Shown: positions 49,756-59,444, counted from the stretch's first letter. The stretch: 64,000 nucleotides of DNA from an uncultured Gelidibacter sp. (GCF_947500795.1 NZ_CANMTE010000006.1:1-64000), one strand, 5' to 3'. Numbers and translations: made by a program. The notes: a model not told the origin generated them from the sequence alone.

Positions 49756-52746
49756 ATGAATTACAATTTCAACGAGATAGAGAAAAAATGGCAAGACCAT
49801 TGGGCGAAAAACCAAACGTTTAAAGCCAAAAATAATAGTGATTTACCAAAATATTATGTTTTGGACATGTTTCCTTACCCAAGTGGTGCGGGGTTACATG
49901 TTGGGCATCCGTTAGGCTATATCGCGAGCGATATTTATGCACGCTACAAGCGCCATAAAGGTTTCAACGTATTGCATCCTCAAGGTTATGACAGTTTTGG
50001 GTTGCCTGCGGAACAATATGCTATTCAAACAGGACAGCATCCTGCAGTTACAACTGAAGAAAATATCAAAACCTATCGCCGTCAATTAGATCAAATTGGA
50101 TTTTCGTTTGATTGGAGTAGGGAAGTCAGAACTTCTGATCCATCTTATTATAAATGGACGCAGTGGATTTTTATCCAACTCTTTGAGTCTTGGTATAACA
50201 TTGATACGAATAAGGCCGAATCTATAGATACATTGATTTCCGTTTTTGATGCTGAAGGAAATGCGAACGTAAATGCGGTTTGTGATGATGATATCGAAAG
50301 TTTTTCGGCAGCAGATTGGAAATCGTTTTCTTCCGAGAAAAAACAAGGAATTCTTCTGAAATATAGATTGACTTATTTAGCAGAAACGGAAGTGAACTGG
50401 TGCCCAGCCTTAGGAACTGTTTTAGCAAATGATGAAATTGTTAATGGTGTGTCTGAGCGTGGCGGTCATCCTGTAATTAGAAAAAAAATGACCCAATGGT
50501 CTATGCGCATTTCTGCTTATGCTGAGCGTTTATTACAAGGTTTGGACCAAATTGATTGGACGGATTCACTTAAAGAAAGTCAACGCAACTGGATTGGAAA
50601 ATCGGTGGGAGCAAGTGTGACTTTTAATGTTATTCCTAATGGCAAGTCTGATGCCTCTCATAAAATCCCGGTATTTACAACCAGACCTGATACTATTTTT
50701 GGTGTGAGTTTTATGACACTTGCGCCAGAACATGAGTTGGTCGCTCAAATTACAACTGACGAACAAAAAGAGGAAGTAGAAGCCTATATAAAGGCAACTG
50801 CAAAACGTAGTGAACGTGACCGAATGGCGGATGTTAAGACTATTACTGGTGCTTTTACAGGTGCGTATGCTGAACATCCATTTACTAAAGAGCCAATTCC
50901 AGTGTGGATTGGCGATTATGTGTTGGCAGGTTACGGAACAGGAGCAGTGATGTCTGTTCCATGTGGTGACCAGCGTGACTATGATTTTGCAAAACACTTT
51001 AACATTCCTATTCCTAATATTTTTGAAGGTGTAGATATCTCGGAAGAAGCTTATGCGGCTAAAGATAATGTCGTGATTGCCAATTCTGATTTCTTAACAG
51101 GGTTGTCGTTTAAAGAAGCTACAAAGAAAGCTATTGCCGAACTCGAGAAACTAAATCAAGGTGAAGGTAAAACCAATTACAGGTTGCGTGATGCCGTTTT
51201 CTCCCGTCAGCGTTATTGGGGTGAACCATTCCCGGTCTATTACGTAAACGGAATGCCGCAAATGATTGATAAAAAGCATTTGCCTATCCGTTTGCCTGAA
51301 GTTGAAAAATATTTGCCAACTGAAACCGGCGAACCTCCTTTAGGACGTGCTGATGTTTGGGCTTGGTGTACGGAAAGCAATACTGTAGTTGCCAACGATA
51401 AAGTGAACAACACGACTGTTTTTCCATTGGAGTTGAACACCATGCCAGGTTGGGCAGGAAGTTCGTGGTATTTCTTTAGATATATGGACTCGAGTAATGA
51501 TGCCATTTTTGCTAGTGAAGATGCATTAAACTATTGGGAAAGTGTCGATTTATATATCGGAGGAAGCGAACACGCCACAGGCCATTTATTATATTCTCGT
51601 TTTTGGGTAAAATTCTTAAAAGATAGAGGCTTTGTAAGTATTGAAGAGCCGTTTAAAAAGCTAATCAACCAAGGGATGATTTTGGGCACGAGTGCTTTTG
51701 TTTATAGAGTAGATTTGACGTCGACTGAAAATGATGATTTTTCAAAAGCGACTAATGTATACCTATCAAAATCTGTTTATGATAACATCATGAACGAGAA
51801 AGATTTTCAAAATGAGAGAATCATTCAATTAGCAAAGGAAAGCTTAGATGTTGATAATATTTCCAAAGAGACAGGATATAATGTTAAACCGACAGCGATT
51901 CATATTAAAGTACAATATGTGAATGCTTCAGATGAGTTGGATATTGAAGGGTTAAAGTCTGATGAAGAATATGGCGAAGATTTTAGAGACGCTATTTTTA
52001 TTGGTGAGAATGACACGATAATCGAAGACGGAAATGATGTTTATAAAGTAGGCAGGGAGGTCGAAAAAATGTCGAAATCCAAATACAATGTTGTTAATCC
52101 TGATGCGATTTGCGAACAATATGGCGCTGACAGCTTGAGACTTTATGAAATGTTCCTTGGGCCTTTAGAACAAGCAAAACCTTGGAATACAGCAGGAATT
52201 ACGGGTGTTCACGGGTTCCTTAAAAAACTTTGGAAATTGTATATCGGGGACACTGGTTTAAATGTTATTGATGAGGAGCCAACAAAAGATAACTTAAAAA
52301 CACTTCATAAAACTATTAAGAAGGTTGAAGAGGATATCGAAACCTTCTCGTTCAACACCTCAGTGTCCACATTTATGATCGCGGTGAATGAATTGACTGC
52401 TCAAAAATGTAATAGCAAAGACGTTTTAGAATCCTTATTAATTCTGTTATCGCCTTACGCACCTCACATAGCGGAAGAACTATGGAGTCGATTAGGGCAT
52501 AACGAATCAATTGCGACGGCGCCATTCCCAAAATTCGATGCGAGCCATTTGGTGGAGAGCAGTAAAAATTATCCAATCTCTTTTAATGGGAAAATGAAAT
52601 TTACTTTAGAATTGCCAATGGACATGACTAAGGAAGATATCGAAAAAACGGTCATGGCACACGAAAAAACCATTGCGCAATTGGAAGGACGAACACCTAA
52701 AAAAGTAATAATCGTTCCTGGTAAAATCGTGAATATTGTAGGTTAG
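49756..52746 (+). CDS. leuS: Leucine--tRNA ligase
   Basis: The 996-residue class I synthetase charges tRNA-Leu. The HIGH motif is HVGH (48-51) in MFPYPSGAGLHVGHPLGY, and KMSKS starts at Lys771. The editing domain (about 235-430) has TTRPDTIFGVSFM and GTGAVMSVP. It is about 120 residues longer than E. coli LeuRS. Extra material sits at about residues 155-205 (an acidic insert after WYNIDTNKAES) and 655-765 (before KMSKS). Both inserts are in frame and protein-like; such longer forms occur in Bacteroidota. It follows a structured leader. Confidence 0.97.
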   Translation: MNYNFNEIEKKWQDHWAKNQTFKAKNNSDLPKYYVLDMFPYPSGAGLHVGHPLGYIASDIYARYKRHKGFNVLHPQGYDSFGLPAEQYAIQTGQHPAVTTEENIKTYRRQLDQIGFSFDWSREVRTSDPSYYKWTQWIFIQLFESWYNIDTNKAESIDTLISVFDAEGNANVNAVCDDDIESFSAADWKSFSSEKKQGILLKYRLTYLAETEVNWCPALGTVLANDEIVNGVSERGGHPVIRKKMTQWSMRISAYAERLLQGLDQIDWTDSLKESQRNWIGKSVGASVTFNVIPNGKSDASHKIPVFTTRPDTIFGVSFMTLAPEHELVAQITTDEQKEEVEAYIKATAKRSERDRMADVKTITGAFTGAYAEHPFTKEPIPVWIGDYVLAGYGTGAVMSVPCGDQRDYDFAKHFNIPIPNIFEGVDISEEAYAAKDNVVIANSDFLTGLSFKEATKKAIAELEKLNQGEGKTNYRLRDAVFSRQRYWGEPFPVYYVNGMPQMIDKKHLPIRLPEVEKYLPTETGEPPLGRADVWAWCTESNTVVANDKVNNTTVFPLELNTMPGWAGSSWYFFRYMDSSNDAIFASEDALNYWESVDLYIGGSEHATGHLLYSRFWVKFLKDRGFVSIEEPFKKLINQGMILGTSAFVYRVDLTSTENDDFSKATNVYLSKSVYDNIMNEKDFQNERIIQLAKESLDVDNISKETGYNVKPTAIHIKVQYVNASDELDIEGLKSDEEYGEDFRDAIFIGENDTIIEDGNDVYKVGREVEKMSKSKYNVVNPDAICEQYGADSLRLYEMFLGPLEQAKPWNTAGITGVHGFLKKLWKLYIGDTGLNVIDEEPTKDNLKTLHKTIKKVEEDIETFSFNTSVSTFMIAVNELTAQKCNSKDVLESLLILLSPYAPHIAEELWSRLGHNESIATAPFPKFDASHLVESSKNYPISFNGKMKFTLELPMDMTKEDIEKTVMAHEKTIAQLEGRTPKKVIIVPGKIVNIVG

Positions 52747-52928
52747 ATGCTCTAAGCGTGGCTTTTGTTTCAGTATAGAAACAGTAGGCGAGGTGGTCTA
52801 AATTAGCTATAGAAAATAGGATGACTATTTTTTTAAAAGCACTCTAAAATAAAATAACTGACAAAATTACCTCATGTTATATTGGCGTACTTTTTGTTAT
52901 ATTTAATTAAATTTTAAAACATAATAAT

Positions 52929-53636
52929 ATGGGAGGAATAGGTATGGGCTATTGGGTTTTAATTGGTGGTATTGCACTAATTAGCTGGTTGGTAAGTAAC
53001 CAATTAAAAAGCAAGTTCAAAAAATACTCGCAAGTCCATTTAAGAAATGGAATGAGTGGTAAAGAAATCGCTGAACAAATGTTGGCTGACAATGGTATCA
53101 GCGATGTGGAAGTTATTTCCGTAAAAGGACAATTAACTGACCATTATAACCCTGCAAATAAAACAGTAAACTTAAGTGAATCTGTGTATTCACAACGTAA
53201 TGCGGCTGCAGCTGCCGTGGCTGCTCACGAATGTGGACACGCGGTTCAGCATGCACAAGCTTATAGCGCTTTAAAAATGCGTTCAGCATTGGTGCCTGTT
53301 GTGAGTGTTACTTCAGGAATGTCACAATGGTTAGTCATTGGAGGTTTAGTCCTTGGTGCCGCTGCAGGTGGAGGTTTTGGCTATTACATTGCCATTGCAG
53401 GTTTGGTCTTTATGGGCTTCGCTACCTTATTTAGTTTTATTACGTTGCCAGTAGAATATGACGCAAGTAATAGAGCGTTGGCTTGGTTAAAAGCGAAAAA
53501 CATAGTTACTCCAGAAGAATATAAAGGCTCGGAAGATGCACTTAAATGGGCTGCAAGAACCTATTTGGTTGCCGCAATTGGTGCTTTAGCATCGCTATTG
53601 TATTGGGCAATGCAAGTTTTTGGTGGCAGAGATTAA
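52929..53636 (+). CDS. YugP-like membrane zinc metallopeptidase
   Basis: The 235-residue protein has one N-terminal TM helix (about 6-22), a cytoplasmic protease part and two or three C-terminal TM helices (about 130-180 and 210-230). The zinc motif HECGH is at His100-His104 (AAHECGHAVQHAQAY), with a downstream PVEYDASNRAL carrying the third ligand Glu. It belongs to the YugP family, whose substrates are unknown; membrane-protein quality control is usually proposed. A clean terminator follows. Confidence 0.88.
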   Translation: MGGIGMGYWVLIGGIALISWLVSNQLKSKFKKYSQVHLRNGMSGKEIAEQMLADNGISDVEVISVKGQLTDHYNPANKTVNLSESVYSQRNAAAAAVAAHECGHAVQHAQAYSALKMRSALVPVVSVTSGMSQWLVIGGLVLGAAAGGGFGYYIAIAGLVFMGFATLFSFITLPVEYDASNRALAWLKAKNIVTPEEYKGSEDALKWAARTYLVAAIGALASLLYWAMQVFGGRD

Positions 53637-53660
53637 TTTTATAAATCTATATTAGAAATA

Positions 53661-53699
53661 AAACCGAACGCACATTGTTGTCGTTCGGTTTATTTTTTT
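53661..53699 (+). terminator. Terminator of the YugP-like gene
   Basis: A perfect ten-pair stem AAACCGAACG / CGTTCGGTTT with an 11-base loop is followed by ATTTTTTTG. Confidence 0.85.
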
Positions 53700-53734
53700 G
53701 CTTATTTTTATTTTCTAACCTAACACATTTATAT

Positions 53735-54460
53735 ATGGAACAACAACCTACTGATAGTCCTTTTAATAGTTTCGACGCGAAATTATTGGTGCACACTTCT
53801 GATGCTGAACGTGTCGATTTTTATAAGAAAACTTACGGGCATGTTGCTGGCGGTGTTTTGGTTTTTATCATTTTTGAATACCTCTAATTACAAAGTGAAA
53901 CAATTGTAAATTTTGCCTTGTCCATGACGGAAGGTTATAAGTGGTTGATTATGTTGGGAGGTTTTATGTTTATTACCAGTTATGCGGAACGTATGACCAT
54001 GAAATCGCCAGATAAAAACAAACAATACTTGGCTTACGGACTCTACATTCTCGCGCAAGCCTTTATTTTTGTGCCGTTAATTTACATTGCTGCATTTTAT
54101 ATGGATTCTGGTCCGGAGATTTTAAATCAGGCAGCAATTGTCACCTTAGCCTTATTTACGGGATTGTCAGCAGTAGTCTTCGTTACTAAAAAAGATTTCT
54201 CGTTTATTAAAACAGGTTTGACCGTTGGTTTTTTTATAGCTATCGGATTAATCATTGCAGGAACCTTATTCGGGTTCAATTTAGGATTGTGGTTTTCTGT
54301 AGGGATGTGTTTGTTGGCAGGAGGTTCAATTCTGTACCAAACTTCCAACTTAGTGAACAAATATTCAACAGACGATTATATTCCTGCGGCCTTAGGGTTG
54401 TTCGCATCTTTAATGTTGCTGTTTTGGTATGTGCTTCAGATTTTTATGTCGAGAGATTAA
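53735..54460 (+). pseudogene. Bax inhibitor-1 family membrane protein, broken by one in-frame stop
   Basis: One reading frame runs from the ATG at 53735 (MEQQPTDSPFNSF) to 54460 but contains a single TAA at 53885-53887. The codons on both sides (FIIFEYL, then LQSETIVNFALSMTEGYKW) belong to the same protein in the same frame. The full product would be 241 residues with seven TM helices, normal for the bacterial YccA/YbhL group. The stop falls in the first TM helix. A second ATG at 53918 could restart translation of the last 180 residues. It is either a recent nonsense mutation, a sequencing error (one base would turn TAA into TTA or CAA), or readthrough. Confidence 0.85.
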
Positions 54461-54482
54461 ATTTTGATAACATCATATAATT

Positions 54483-54514
54483 AAAAAACTCCTGAAATCT
54501 CAGGAGTTTTTTTA
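54483..54514 (+). terminator. Terminator between the Bax-inhibitor gene and lrp
   Basis: Stem ACTCCTGA / TCAGGAGT with a 4-base loop, A-rich on the left and seven T on the right, so it can serve both convergent genes. Confidence 0.85.
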
Positions 54515-54528
54515 TAATAGAATGTTTC

Positions 54529-54999
54529 TTAAATCTGAATTTGCCGATCAATCTGCTGATTTAAGGAGATAAACGTTTCCGTTCGCGATACACCTGCAAT
54601 AGATTGAATTTCCTTGTTGAGCAAGTGCATCAGATGTTCATTATCCTTACATAGAATTTTGATCAGAATACTCCAGTTTCCCGTAGTATAATGACATTCC
54701 AATACTTCAGGGATTTTTTGAAGCTGCTTTACGGCTTCAGGATTGCTCATGGCCTTATCTAAATAAATTCCAACAAAAGCCATCGTGGTATAGCCTAATA
54801 TCTTCGGATTGATTACAAACTTAGACCCCGATATCAATCCCGATTTTTCAAGTTTTCTCAAACGTTGATGAATCGCAGCACCCGAAATACCAACGTTTCT
54901 CGCAATTTCTAAAATTGGAGTTCTGGCATCTTCCATCAGGGCACGAAGGATTTTCTTATCGATACCATCAATTTGAATATTCTGATTTACTATTTTCAT
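54529..54999 (-). CDS. Lrp/AsnC-family transcriptional regulator
   Basis: The ATG at 54999 gives 156 residues. An N-terminal HTH (IDKKILRALMEDARTPILEI, then VGISGAAIHQRLRKLEKSG) is followed by the RAM/AsnC effector domain (LECHYTTGNWSILIKI near residue 100). Such proteins sense amino acids and bind DNA as dimers or octamers. The saccharopine dehydrogenase-like gene lies 83 bp upstream on the same strand, so lysine metabolism is a plausible target. A 17-bp palindrome just before its start may be its own operator. Confidence 0.92.
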   Translation of the reverse strand: MKIVNQNIQIDGIDKKILRALMEDARTPILEIARNVGISGAAIHQRLRKLEKSGLISGSKFVINPKILGYTTMAFVGIYLDKAMSNPEAVKQLQKIPEVLECHYTTGNWSILIKILCKDNEHLMHLLNKEIQSIAGVSRTETFISLNQQIDRQIQI

Positions 55000-55005
55000 A
55001 AGCAC

Positions 55006-55022
55006 TTCCTACAATGCAGGAA
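55006..55022. promoter_or_regulatory. Palindrome before the Lrp-type gene
   Basis: TTCCT and AGGAA arms with a 7-base centre (TTCCTACAATGCAGGAA) stand 7 bp before the lrp ATG. Size and place fit an autoregulatory Lrp/AsnC operator. No second copy was noticed upstream of the saccharopine dehydrogenase gene. Confidence 0.35.
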
Positions 55023-55082
55023 TCTCATTTGTTTATTATAATGTAATAATCAAGTTTTCGTCTTTTTTAGAACTGTACTTTC

Positions 55083-56447
55083 TTAGGCGTTTAAAGGATT
55101 GTAGCCTAAATAAGGGACTTCCTTTTCAGTAAACTTGATGTCAAACTCTTCCAATTCTGATAAAATTGGTCCGTAAACTTCTTTAGTGATCGGAATCTGA
55201 ACACCAGGCGTTACAATCTTACCATTTAAAATCGCTAATGTAGCGATGGCTACAGGCAATCCAACAGTTTTTGCCATGGCGGTATAGGTCATGTCTTCGC
55301 CTAAGGCAACCATTGTAGAATCAATTTGATGCATTTTTCCATCTAGTTCATATCCAAATTTGTGATACATCACTAACATGTCCTTGTCATCATCATGAAG
55401 CGTCCAACTGTCCATCAATATTTTTTGCAGAATTTCTGCCGGAGTAGCTTTTTTAAGGCCCACCATTTTGTGTCGGTTGAAAATGTCTAATTCTTCAAAT
55501 TTCTCCCAAATAATATCGTCTTGATCAATTTTGAGCGATAGTCGGAACTTTAGCTCTACAGAATCTGTTGTACTATAAGGTAAAAACGCATTGACGAAAT
55601 CGCGATAGCTCATGTTTTCACTATCATCTATCGTGTAACTGTCGTCAGTCATTCCTAATTGTACAAAAACATTCCACGCTCTACTAAATCCGACGCGACG
55701 CATCGTGCCTCTATAAAGTGTTTTAATATGATCTAATCCATAAACACTTTGGTATTTGAGTGAATCTCTATTGGCATACGCTTCAAAACGGCCGTAACCA
55801 TCCACATCTAAAAATTCAGTTCTTCTAAATAATCGGTGGTAAGGAATGTATTTATAATTGCCTTCTTGGATAAATTTTGCCGCGCTACCTTGTCCGGCAA
55901 CAACCACATTTCTTGGGTTCCAGGTAAATTTATAGTTCCATAGATTATTGTCGCTTTCTGGTGCTACCAATCCGCCGGCAAACGATTCAAACAACACCAT
56001 TTTTCCGCCTTTTGCCCTGATGCTGTCAATAACTTTCATGGCGCTCATATGATCAATACCAGGATCTACCCCAATTTCATTCATAAACACCAAGCCTTTG
56101 TTTTTTGCAGCCTGGTCAAGATCTTCCATTTCCTTACTCACGTAAGAAGCGGTCACCATATTTTTGCCGTAAGTGATGCAGTCTTTTGCAACTTCAATAT
56201 GATATCGTGCAGGAAGCATGGAGACGACTATATCCGCATTTTCAATAGCGTTTTGACGTGATTGATTGTCAAAAACATCTAAGGTAATTGCTTGGGCATG
56301 TTCGTGGTTTTTAATCAGTTTATTTGCATTTTGGGTATCTATATCGCCAATAATAATATGTAAATTTTCAGTGGTCGATTTTTCTAGTAAATATTTAATG
56401 AGGTAAGAAGAAGATTTTCCTGAACCTATGACTAATATCTTTCGCAT
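55083..56447 (-). CDS. Saccharopine dehydrogenase family protein (Lys9-like)
   Basis: The 454-residue oxidoreductase begins with a Rossmann fold (KILVIGSGKSSSYLIKYLLE, then IIGDIDTQNANKL) and continues with the family segment VVSMLPARYHIEVAKDCI and NEIGVDPGIDHMSAMKVID. This matches the C-terminal half of LKR/SDH and yeast Lys9, which split saccharopine into glutamate and aminoadipate semialdehyde. There is no lysine-ketoglutarate reductase partner in the window. Together with the adjacent Lrp regulator it suggests lysine breakdown, though this family also includes carboxynorspermidine synthase-like enzymes. Confidence 0.85.
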   Translation of the reverse strand: MRKILVIGSGKSSSYLIKYLLEKSTTENLHIIIGDIDTQNANKLIKNHEHAQAITLDVFDNQSRQNAIENADIVVSMLPARYHIEVAKDCITYGKNMVTASYVSKEMEDLDQAAKNKGLVFMNEIGVDPGIDHMSAMKVIDSIRAKGGKMVLFESFAGGLVAPESDNNLWNYKFTWNPRNVVVAGQGSAAKFIQEGNYKYIPYHRLFRRTEFLDVDGYGRFEAYANRDSLKYQSVYGLDHIKTLYRGTMRRVGFSRAWNVFVQLGMTDDSYTIDDSENMSYRDFVNAFLPYSTTDSVELKFRLSLKIDQDDIIWEKFEELDIFNRHKMVGLKKATPAEILQKILMDSWTLHDDDKDMLVMYHKFGYELDGKMHQIDSTMVALGEDMTYTAMAKTVGLPVAIATLAILNGKIVTPGVQIPITKEVYGPILSELEEFDIKFTEKEVPYLGYNPLNA

Positions 56448-56532
56448 AATGGGAATTCTTGAGTAGTTTTGTGTTTTACAAATACGAATTTACTAAATAA
56501 CTATTGGTTATTGTAGGCATTAATATAAATAT

Positions 56533-56928
56533 ATGAATAGAACAATTTTAATAACCGCAGCCATTTTTGGCATAATTGCCATAGCGTTGGGCGCATTTGG
56601 GGCACATGGTTTAAAACAATTGATTTCAGTAGAAGCACAGCAGACCTTTGAAACGGGCGTGCGCTATCAAATGTATCATGCTTTGTTATTGTTATTTGTG
56701 GGGACAACTACCTTTATCAAGGAAAAATCGAAGACAATTATCTATTATTTGGTAGTGGTTGGGATTCTGTTTTTCTCAGGGTCTATCTACGGGTTGGCCA
56801 CTATGGAGGTCACGAATATCAACTTTAAAAGCATCGGATTTATAACGCCAATTGGAGGTCTTTTATTAATCCTTTCTTGGGTTTTAATAATGGTCTCTTT
56901 TTTAAAAGAGAAACGTTATAATTCTTAA
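56533..56928 (+). CDS. DUF423 membrane protein (YgdD-like)
   Basis: The 131-residue protein has four TM helices and the conserved N-terminal pattern AIALGAFGAHGLKQLI, with ETGVRYQMYHALLLLFVG in the second helix, and SIYGLA and IGFITPIGGLLLILSW later. These identify DUF423. It is an inner-membrane protein of unknown role. It stands alone, divergent from the saccharopine dehydrogenase gene by 85 bp and 61 bp before pckA. Confidence 0.9.
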   Translation: MNRTILITAAIFGIIAIALGAFGAHGLKQLISVEAQQTFETGVRYQMYHALLLLFVGTTTFIKEKSKTIIYYLVVVGILFFSGSIYGLATMEVTNINFKSIGFITPIGGLLLILSWVLIMVSFLKEKRYNS

Positions 56929-56956
56929 AAAGAAGTGCATACTTTAAAATAATTGC

Positions 56957-56964
56957 TAATTTTG
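56957..56964 (+). promoter_or_regulatory. Candidate -7 box of pckA
   Basis: TAATTTTG fits TAnnTTTG and lies 25 bp before the ATG. No good -33 element was found. Confidence 0.4.
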
Positions 56965-56989
56965 TAGCCACAAACAACACAATATTATT

Positions 56990-58606
56990 ATGGCCAATAA
57001 CACCCAAACTACGAAATCGATTTCGTTAGATGAGTACGGTATTAAAAATGCCGAAGTACATTACCAATTACATCCAGAAAGACTTCATGACATCGCAATT
57101 GCTAAGGGTCAAGGGGTTGAAGCATCTTCTGGCGCGTTGGCAGTAAACACAGGAGAGTTTACTGGACGTTCGCCTCAGGATAGATTCATTGTTAAAGATG
57201 AGGTTACTAAGGACCGTGTGTGGTGGGGGAATATCAACATTGCATTTGATCCGGACGATTTTCAGAAATTGTACGATAAGGTAACAAATTATCTTTCAGG
57301 AAAAGAGGTTTTTGTAAGAGATAGCTACGCTTGCGCAGATGAAAAATACAAATTAAATATCAGGGTTATTACTGAGTATGCTTGGAGCAATCAATTTGCT
57401 TATAATATGTTTTTGCGTCCAACAGAAAAGGAATTGGAGAATTTTACTCCAGAATGGACTATTGTAAACGCACCTGGATTTATGGCGGATCCTGCAGTAG
57501 ATAAAACACGTCAACATAACTTTGCAATTTTAGATTTTACTCGAAAAATCGCCCTTATTGGAGGAACAGGTTATACTGGGGAGATTAAGAAAGGAATTTT
57601 TTCTGCCTTGAATTTCATCTTGCCAGTATTTAAAAATACATTACCAATGCACTGTAGTGCCAACATTGGTAAAGATAATGACACAGCTATCTTCTTCGGA
57701 TTGTCTGGAACTGGAAAAACAACTTTATCTGCAGATCCTAGCAGACGTTTAATTGGAGATGATGAGCACGGTTGGACAAAGGAAAACGCGGTATTCAACT
57801 TTGAAGGTGGATGCTATGCAAAAGTAATCAACCTTTGTGAGGAGAATGAACCAGACATCTTTAAAGCGATTAAAAAAGGAGCAATTTTGGAGAATGTCAT
57901 CATGGATGCCGATGGTAACGTCGATTTTGAAGACATCTCTATCACGCAAAATACACGTGTAAGTTATCCTTTAGATCATATTGACAATACTGTAATGCCA
58001 TCGATTGGCGAGAATCCTAAAAATATCTTCTTTTTAACGGCAGATGCTTTTGGTGTATTGCCTCCAATCTCTAAATTGACACCAAGTCAAGCAGCATATC
58101 ATTTCATTTCTGGTTATACTGCTAAAGTTGCTGGTACTGAAGCCGGAGTTGTTGAACCAACTCCAAATTTCTCAGCTTGTTTTGGTGCACCTTTCATGCC
58201 ATTACATCCTGCAAAATATGCAGAAATGTTGAGTAATAAAATACAGGAGACTGGTGTTAATGTGTGGTTAGTAAACACTGGTTGGACAGGCGGTCCTTAC
58301 GGTGTAGGTACTAGAATGAAATTGAAGTACACAAGAGCAATGATCAATGCGGTCTTAAATGGTGATTTAAAAGATTACACTTATGAAGATTACCATATCC
58401 ATTCTGTATTTGGAGTAGCACAACCAAGATCATGTCCTGGAGTTCCTAGTGAAGTGTTGAGCCCAAGAACAACATGGAATGATGATCAGGCTTACTATAC
58501 GACAGCTTTTAAATTGGCAAACTCTTTCCGAGAAAACTTCAAGAAATTTGAAAGCATTGCGAGTGAGGAAATCAGAAGAGGTGGCCCACAGCGTTACGCG
58601 TTTTAA
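56990..58606 (+). CDS. pckA: Phosphoenolpyruvate carboxykinase (ATP)
   Basis: The 538-residue enzyme converts oxaloacetate and ATP to phosphoenolpyruvate, the first step of gluconeogenesis. Motifs are TGRSPQDRFIVKDE, MHCSANIGKDNDTAIFFG, the P-loop GLSGTGKTTLSAD near residue 240, and IGDDEHGW with metal ligands. Length is normal for the ATP type. It is a single gene with its own -7 box and strong terminator, fitting an organism living on peptides and amino acids. Confidence 0.97.
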   Translation: MANNTQTTKSISLDEYGIKNAEVHYQLHPERLHDIAIAKGQGVEASSGALAVNTGEFTGRSPQDRFIVKDEVTKDRVWWGNINIAFDPDDFQKLYDKVTNYLSGKEVFVRDSYACADEKYKLNIRVITEYAWSNQFAYNMFLRPTEKELENFTPEWTIVNAPGFMADPAVDKTRQHNFAILDFTRKIALIGGTGYTGEIKKGIFSALNFILPVFKNTLPMHCSANIGKDNDTAIFFGLSGTGKTTLSADPSRRLIGDDEHGWTKENAVFNFEGGCYAKVINLCEENEPDIFKAIKKGAILENVIMDADGNVDFEDISITQNTRVSYPLDHIDNTVMPSIGENPKNIFFLTADAFGVLPPISKLTPSQAAYHFISGYTAKVAGTEAGVVEPTPNFSACFGAPFMPLHPAKYAEMLSNKIQETGVNVWLVNTGWTGGPYGVGTRMKLKYTRAMINAVLNGDLKDYTYEDYHIHSVFGVAQPRSCPGVPSEVLSPRTTWNDDQAYYTTAFKLANSFRENFKKFESIASEEIRRGGPQRYAF

Positions 58607-58626
58607 ACCACAAATTATATAAATAG

Positions 58627-58662
58627 AAAAAGGCGATTCAAATATTTGAATCGCCTTTTTTA
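58627..58662 (+). terminator. Terminator between pckA and hemD
   Basis: A near-perfect palindrome AAAAAGGCGATTCAAA / TTTGAATCGCCTTTTT with almost no loop, active in both directions for the two convergent genes. Confidence 0.88.
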
Positions 58663-58679
58663 GTTGTTAGTAAAAAAAA

Positions 58680-59429
58680 TTATTTTCCTTTGTTTACCTT
58701 TTCGATGTACTTCTCCAAAGCCATAGTCATAGACGGTGTTTCAGGTGTCGGAGCCAAAATGTCAACGCGTAATCCATGTTCTTCAACAGCTTTTGCTGTA
58801 GTATTTCCAAATACAGCAATACGGGTGTCGTTTTGCTTAAAATCTGGGAAATTATGGAACAAAGATTCAATCCCTGAAGGACTGAAGAATACTAAAATAT
58901 CATAGTACACATCTGCTAAATCAGATAAGTCGCTGATAACCGTTTTGTAAAAAACACCTTCTTTCCACTTAATGTTTAATGCATTAAGGGTGGCCGGAAC
59001 CTCATCTTTTAATTTATCGGTAGTTGGTAATAAGAAGTTTTCATCTTTATATTTTTTAATTAAAGGAGAAAGATCTTCAAAGTTTCGCTTACCAACATAA
59101 ATTTTACGTTTTCTATAAACCACATATTTTTGAAGGTAAAACGCTACGGCTTCACTCTGACAAAAATATTTAAGGGTGTCAGGAACTTTAAAACGCATTT
59201 CGTCCGCCACTCTAAAAAAGTGATCGACAGAATTTCTGCTCGTTAAAATAATGGCAGTGTATTGCGTTAAATCTATTTTTTGTTGTCTTACGTCTTTTGC
59301 AGGAACACCTTCTACGTGAATAAATGGGCGGAAGTCAATCTTTACTTTTTGCTTTTCTTGGAGATCAAAGTAAGGCGAATTTTCGATTTTAGGTTCAGGT
59401 TGTGACACTAAAATTGTTTTCACTTTCAT
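58680..59429 (-). CDS. hemD: Uroporphyrinogen-III synthase
   Basis: The 249-residue two-domain enzyme closes hydroxymethylbilane into uroporphyrinogen III for heme and related tetrapyrroles. The family is poorly conserved; visible marks are ILVSQPEP at the start, TAIILTSRNSVDHFF, and ILVFFSPSGIESLFHNFPDF before AVFGNTTAKAVEEHG. Length is normal. It follows the DUF4271 gene by 15 bp on the same strand, a constant pairing in Bacteroidota. Confidence 0.88.
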   Translation of the reverse strand: MKVKTILVSQPEPKIENSPYFDLQEKQKVKIDFRPFIHVEGVPAKDVRQQKIDLTQYTAIILTSRNSVDHFFRVADEMRFKVPDTLKYFCQSEAVAFYLQKYVVYRKRKIYVGKRNFEDLSPLIKKYKDENFLLPTTDKLKDEVPATLNALNIKWKEGVFYKTVISDLSDLADVYYDILVFFSPSGIESLFHNFPDFKQNDTRIAVFGNTTAKAVEEHGLRVDILAPTPETPSMTMALEKYIEKVNKGK

Positions 59430-59444
59430 AGGCTTGGGATGGTT

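Noticed and set aside
53918-54460. Independent short Bax-inhibitor-like gene
   Set aside because: It is in the same frame as the part before the TAA and lacks the first membrane helix, so it is the downstream part of one broken gene.
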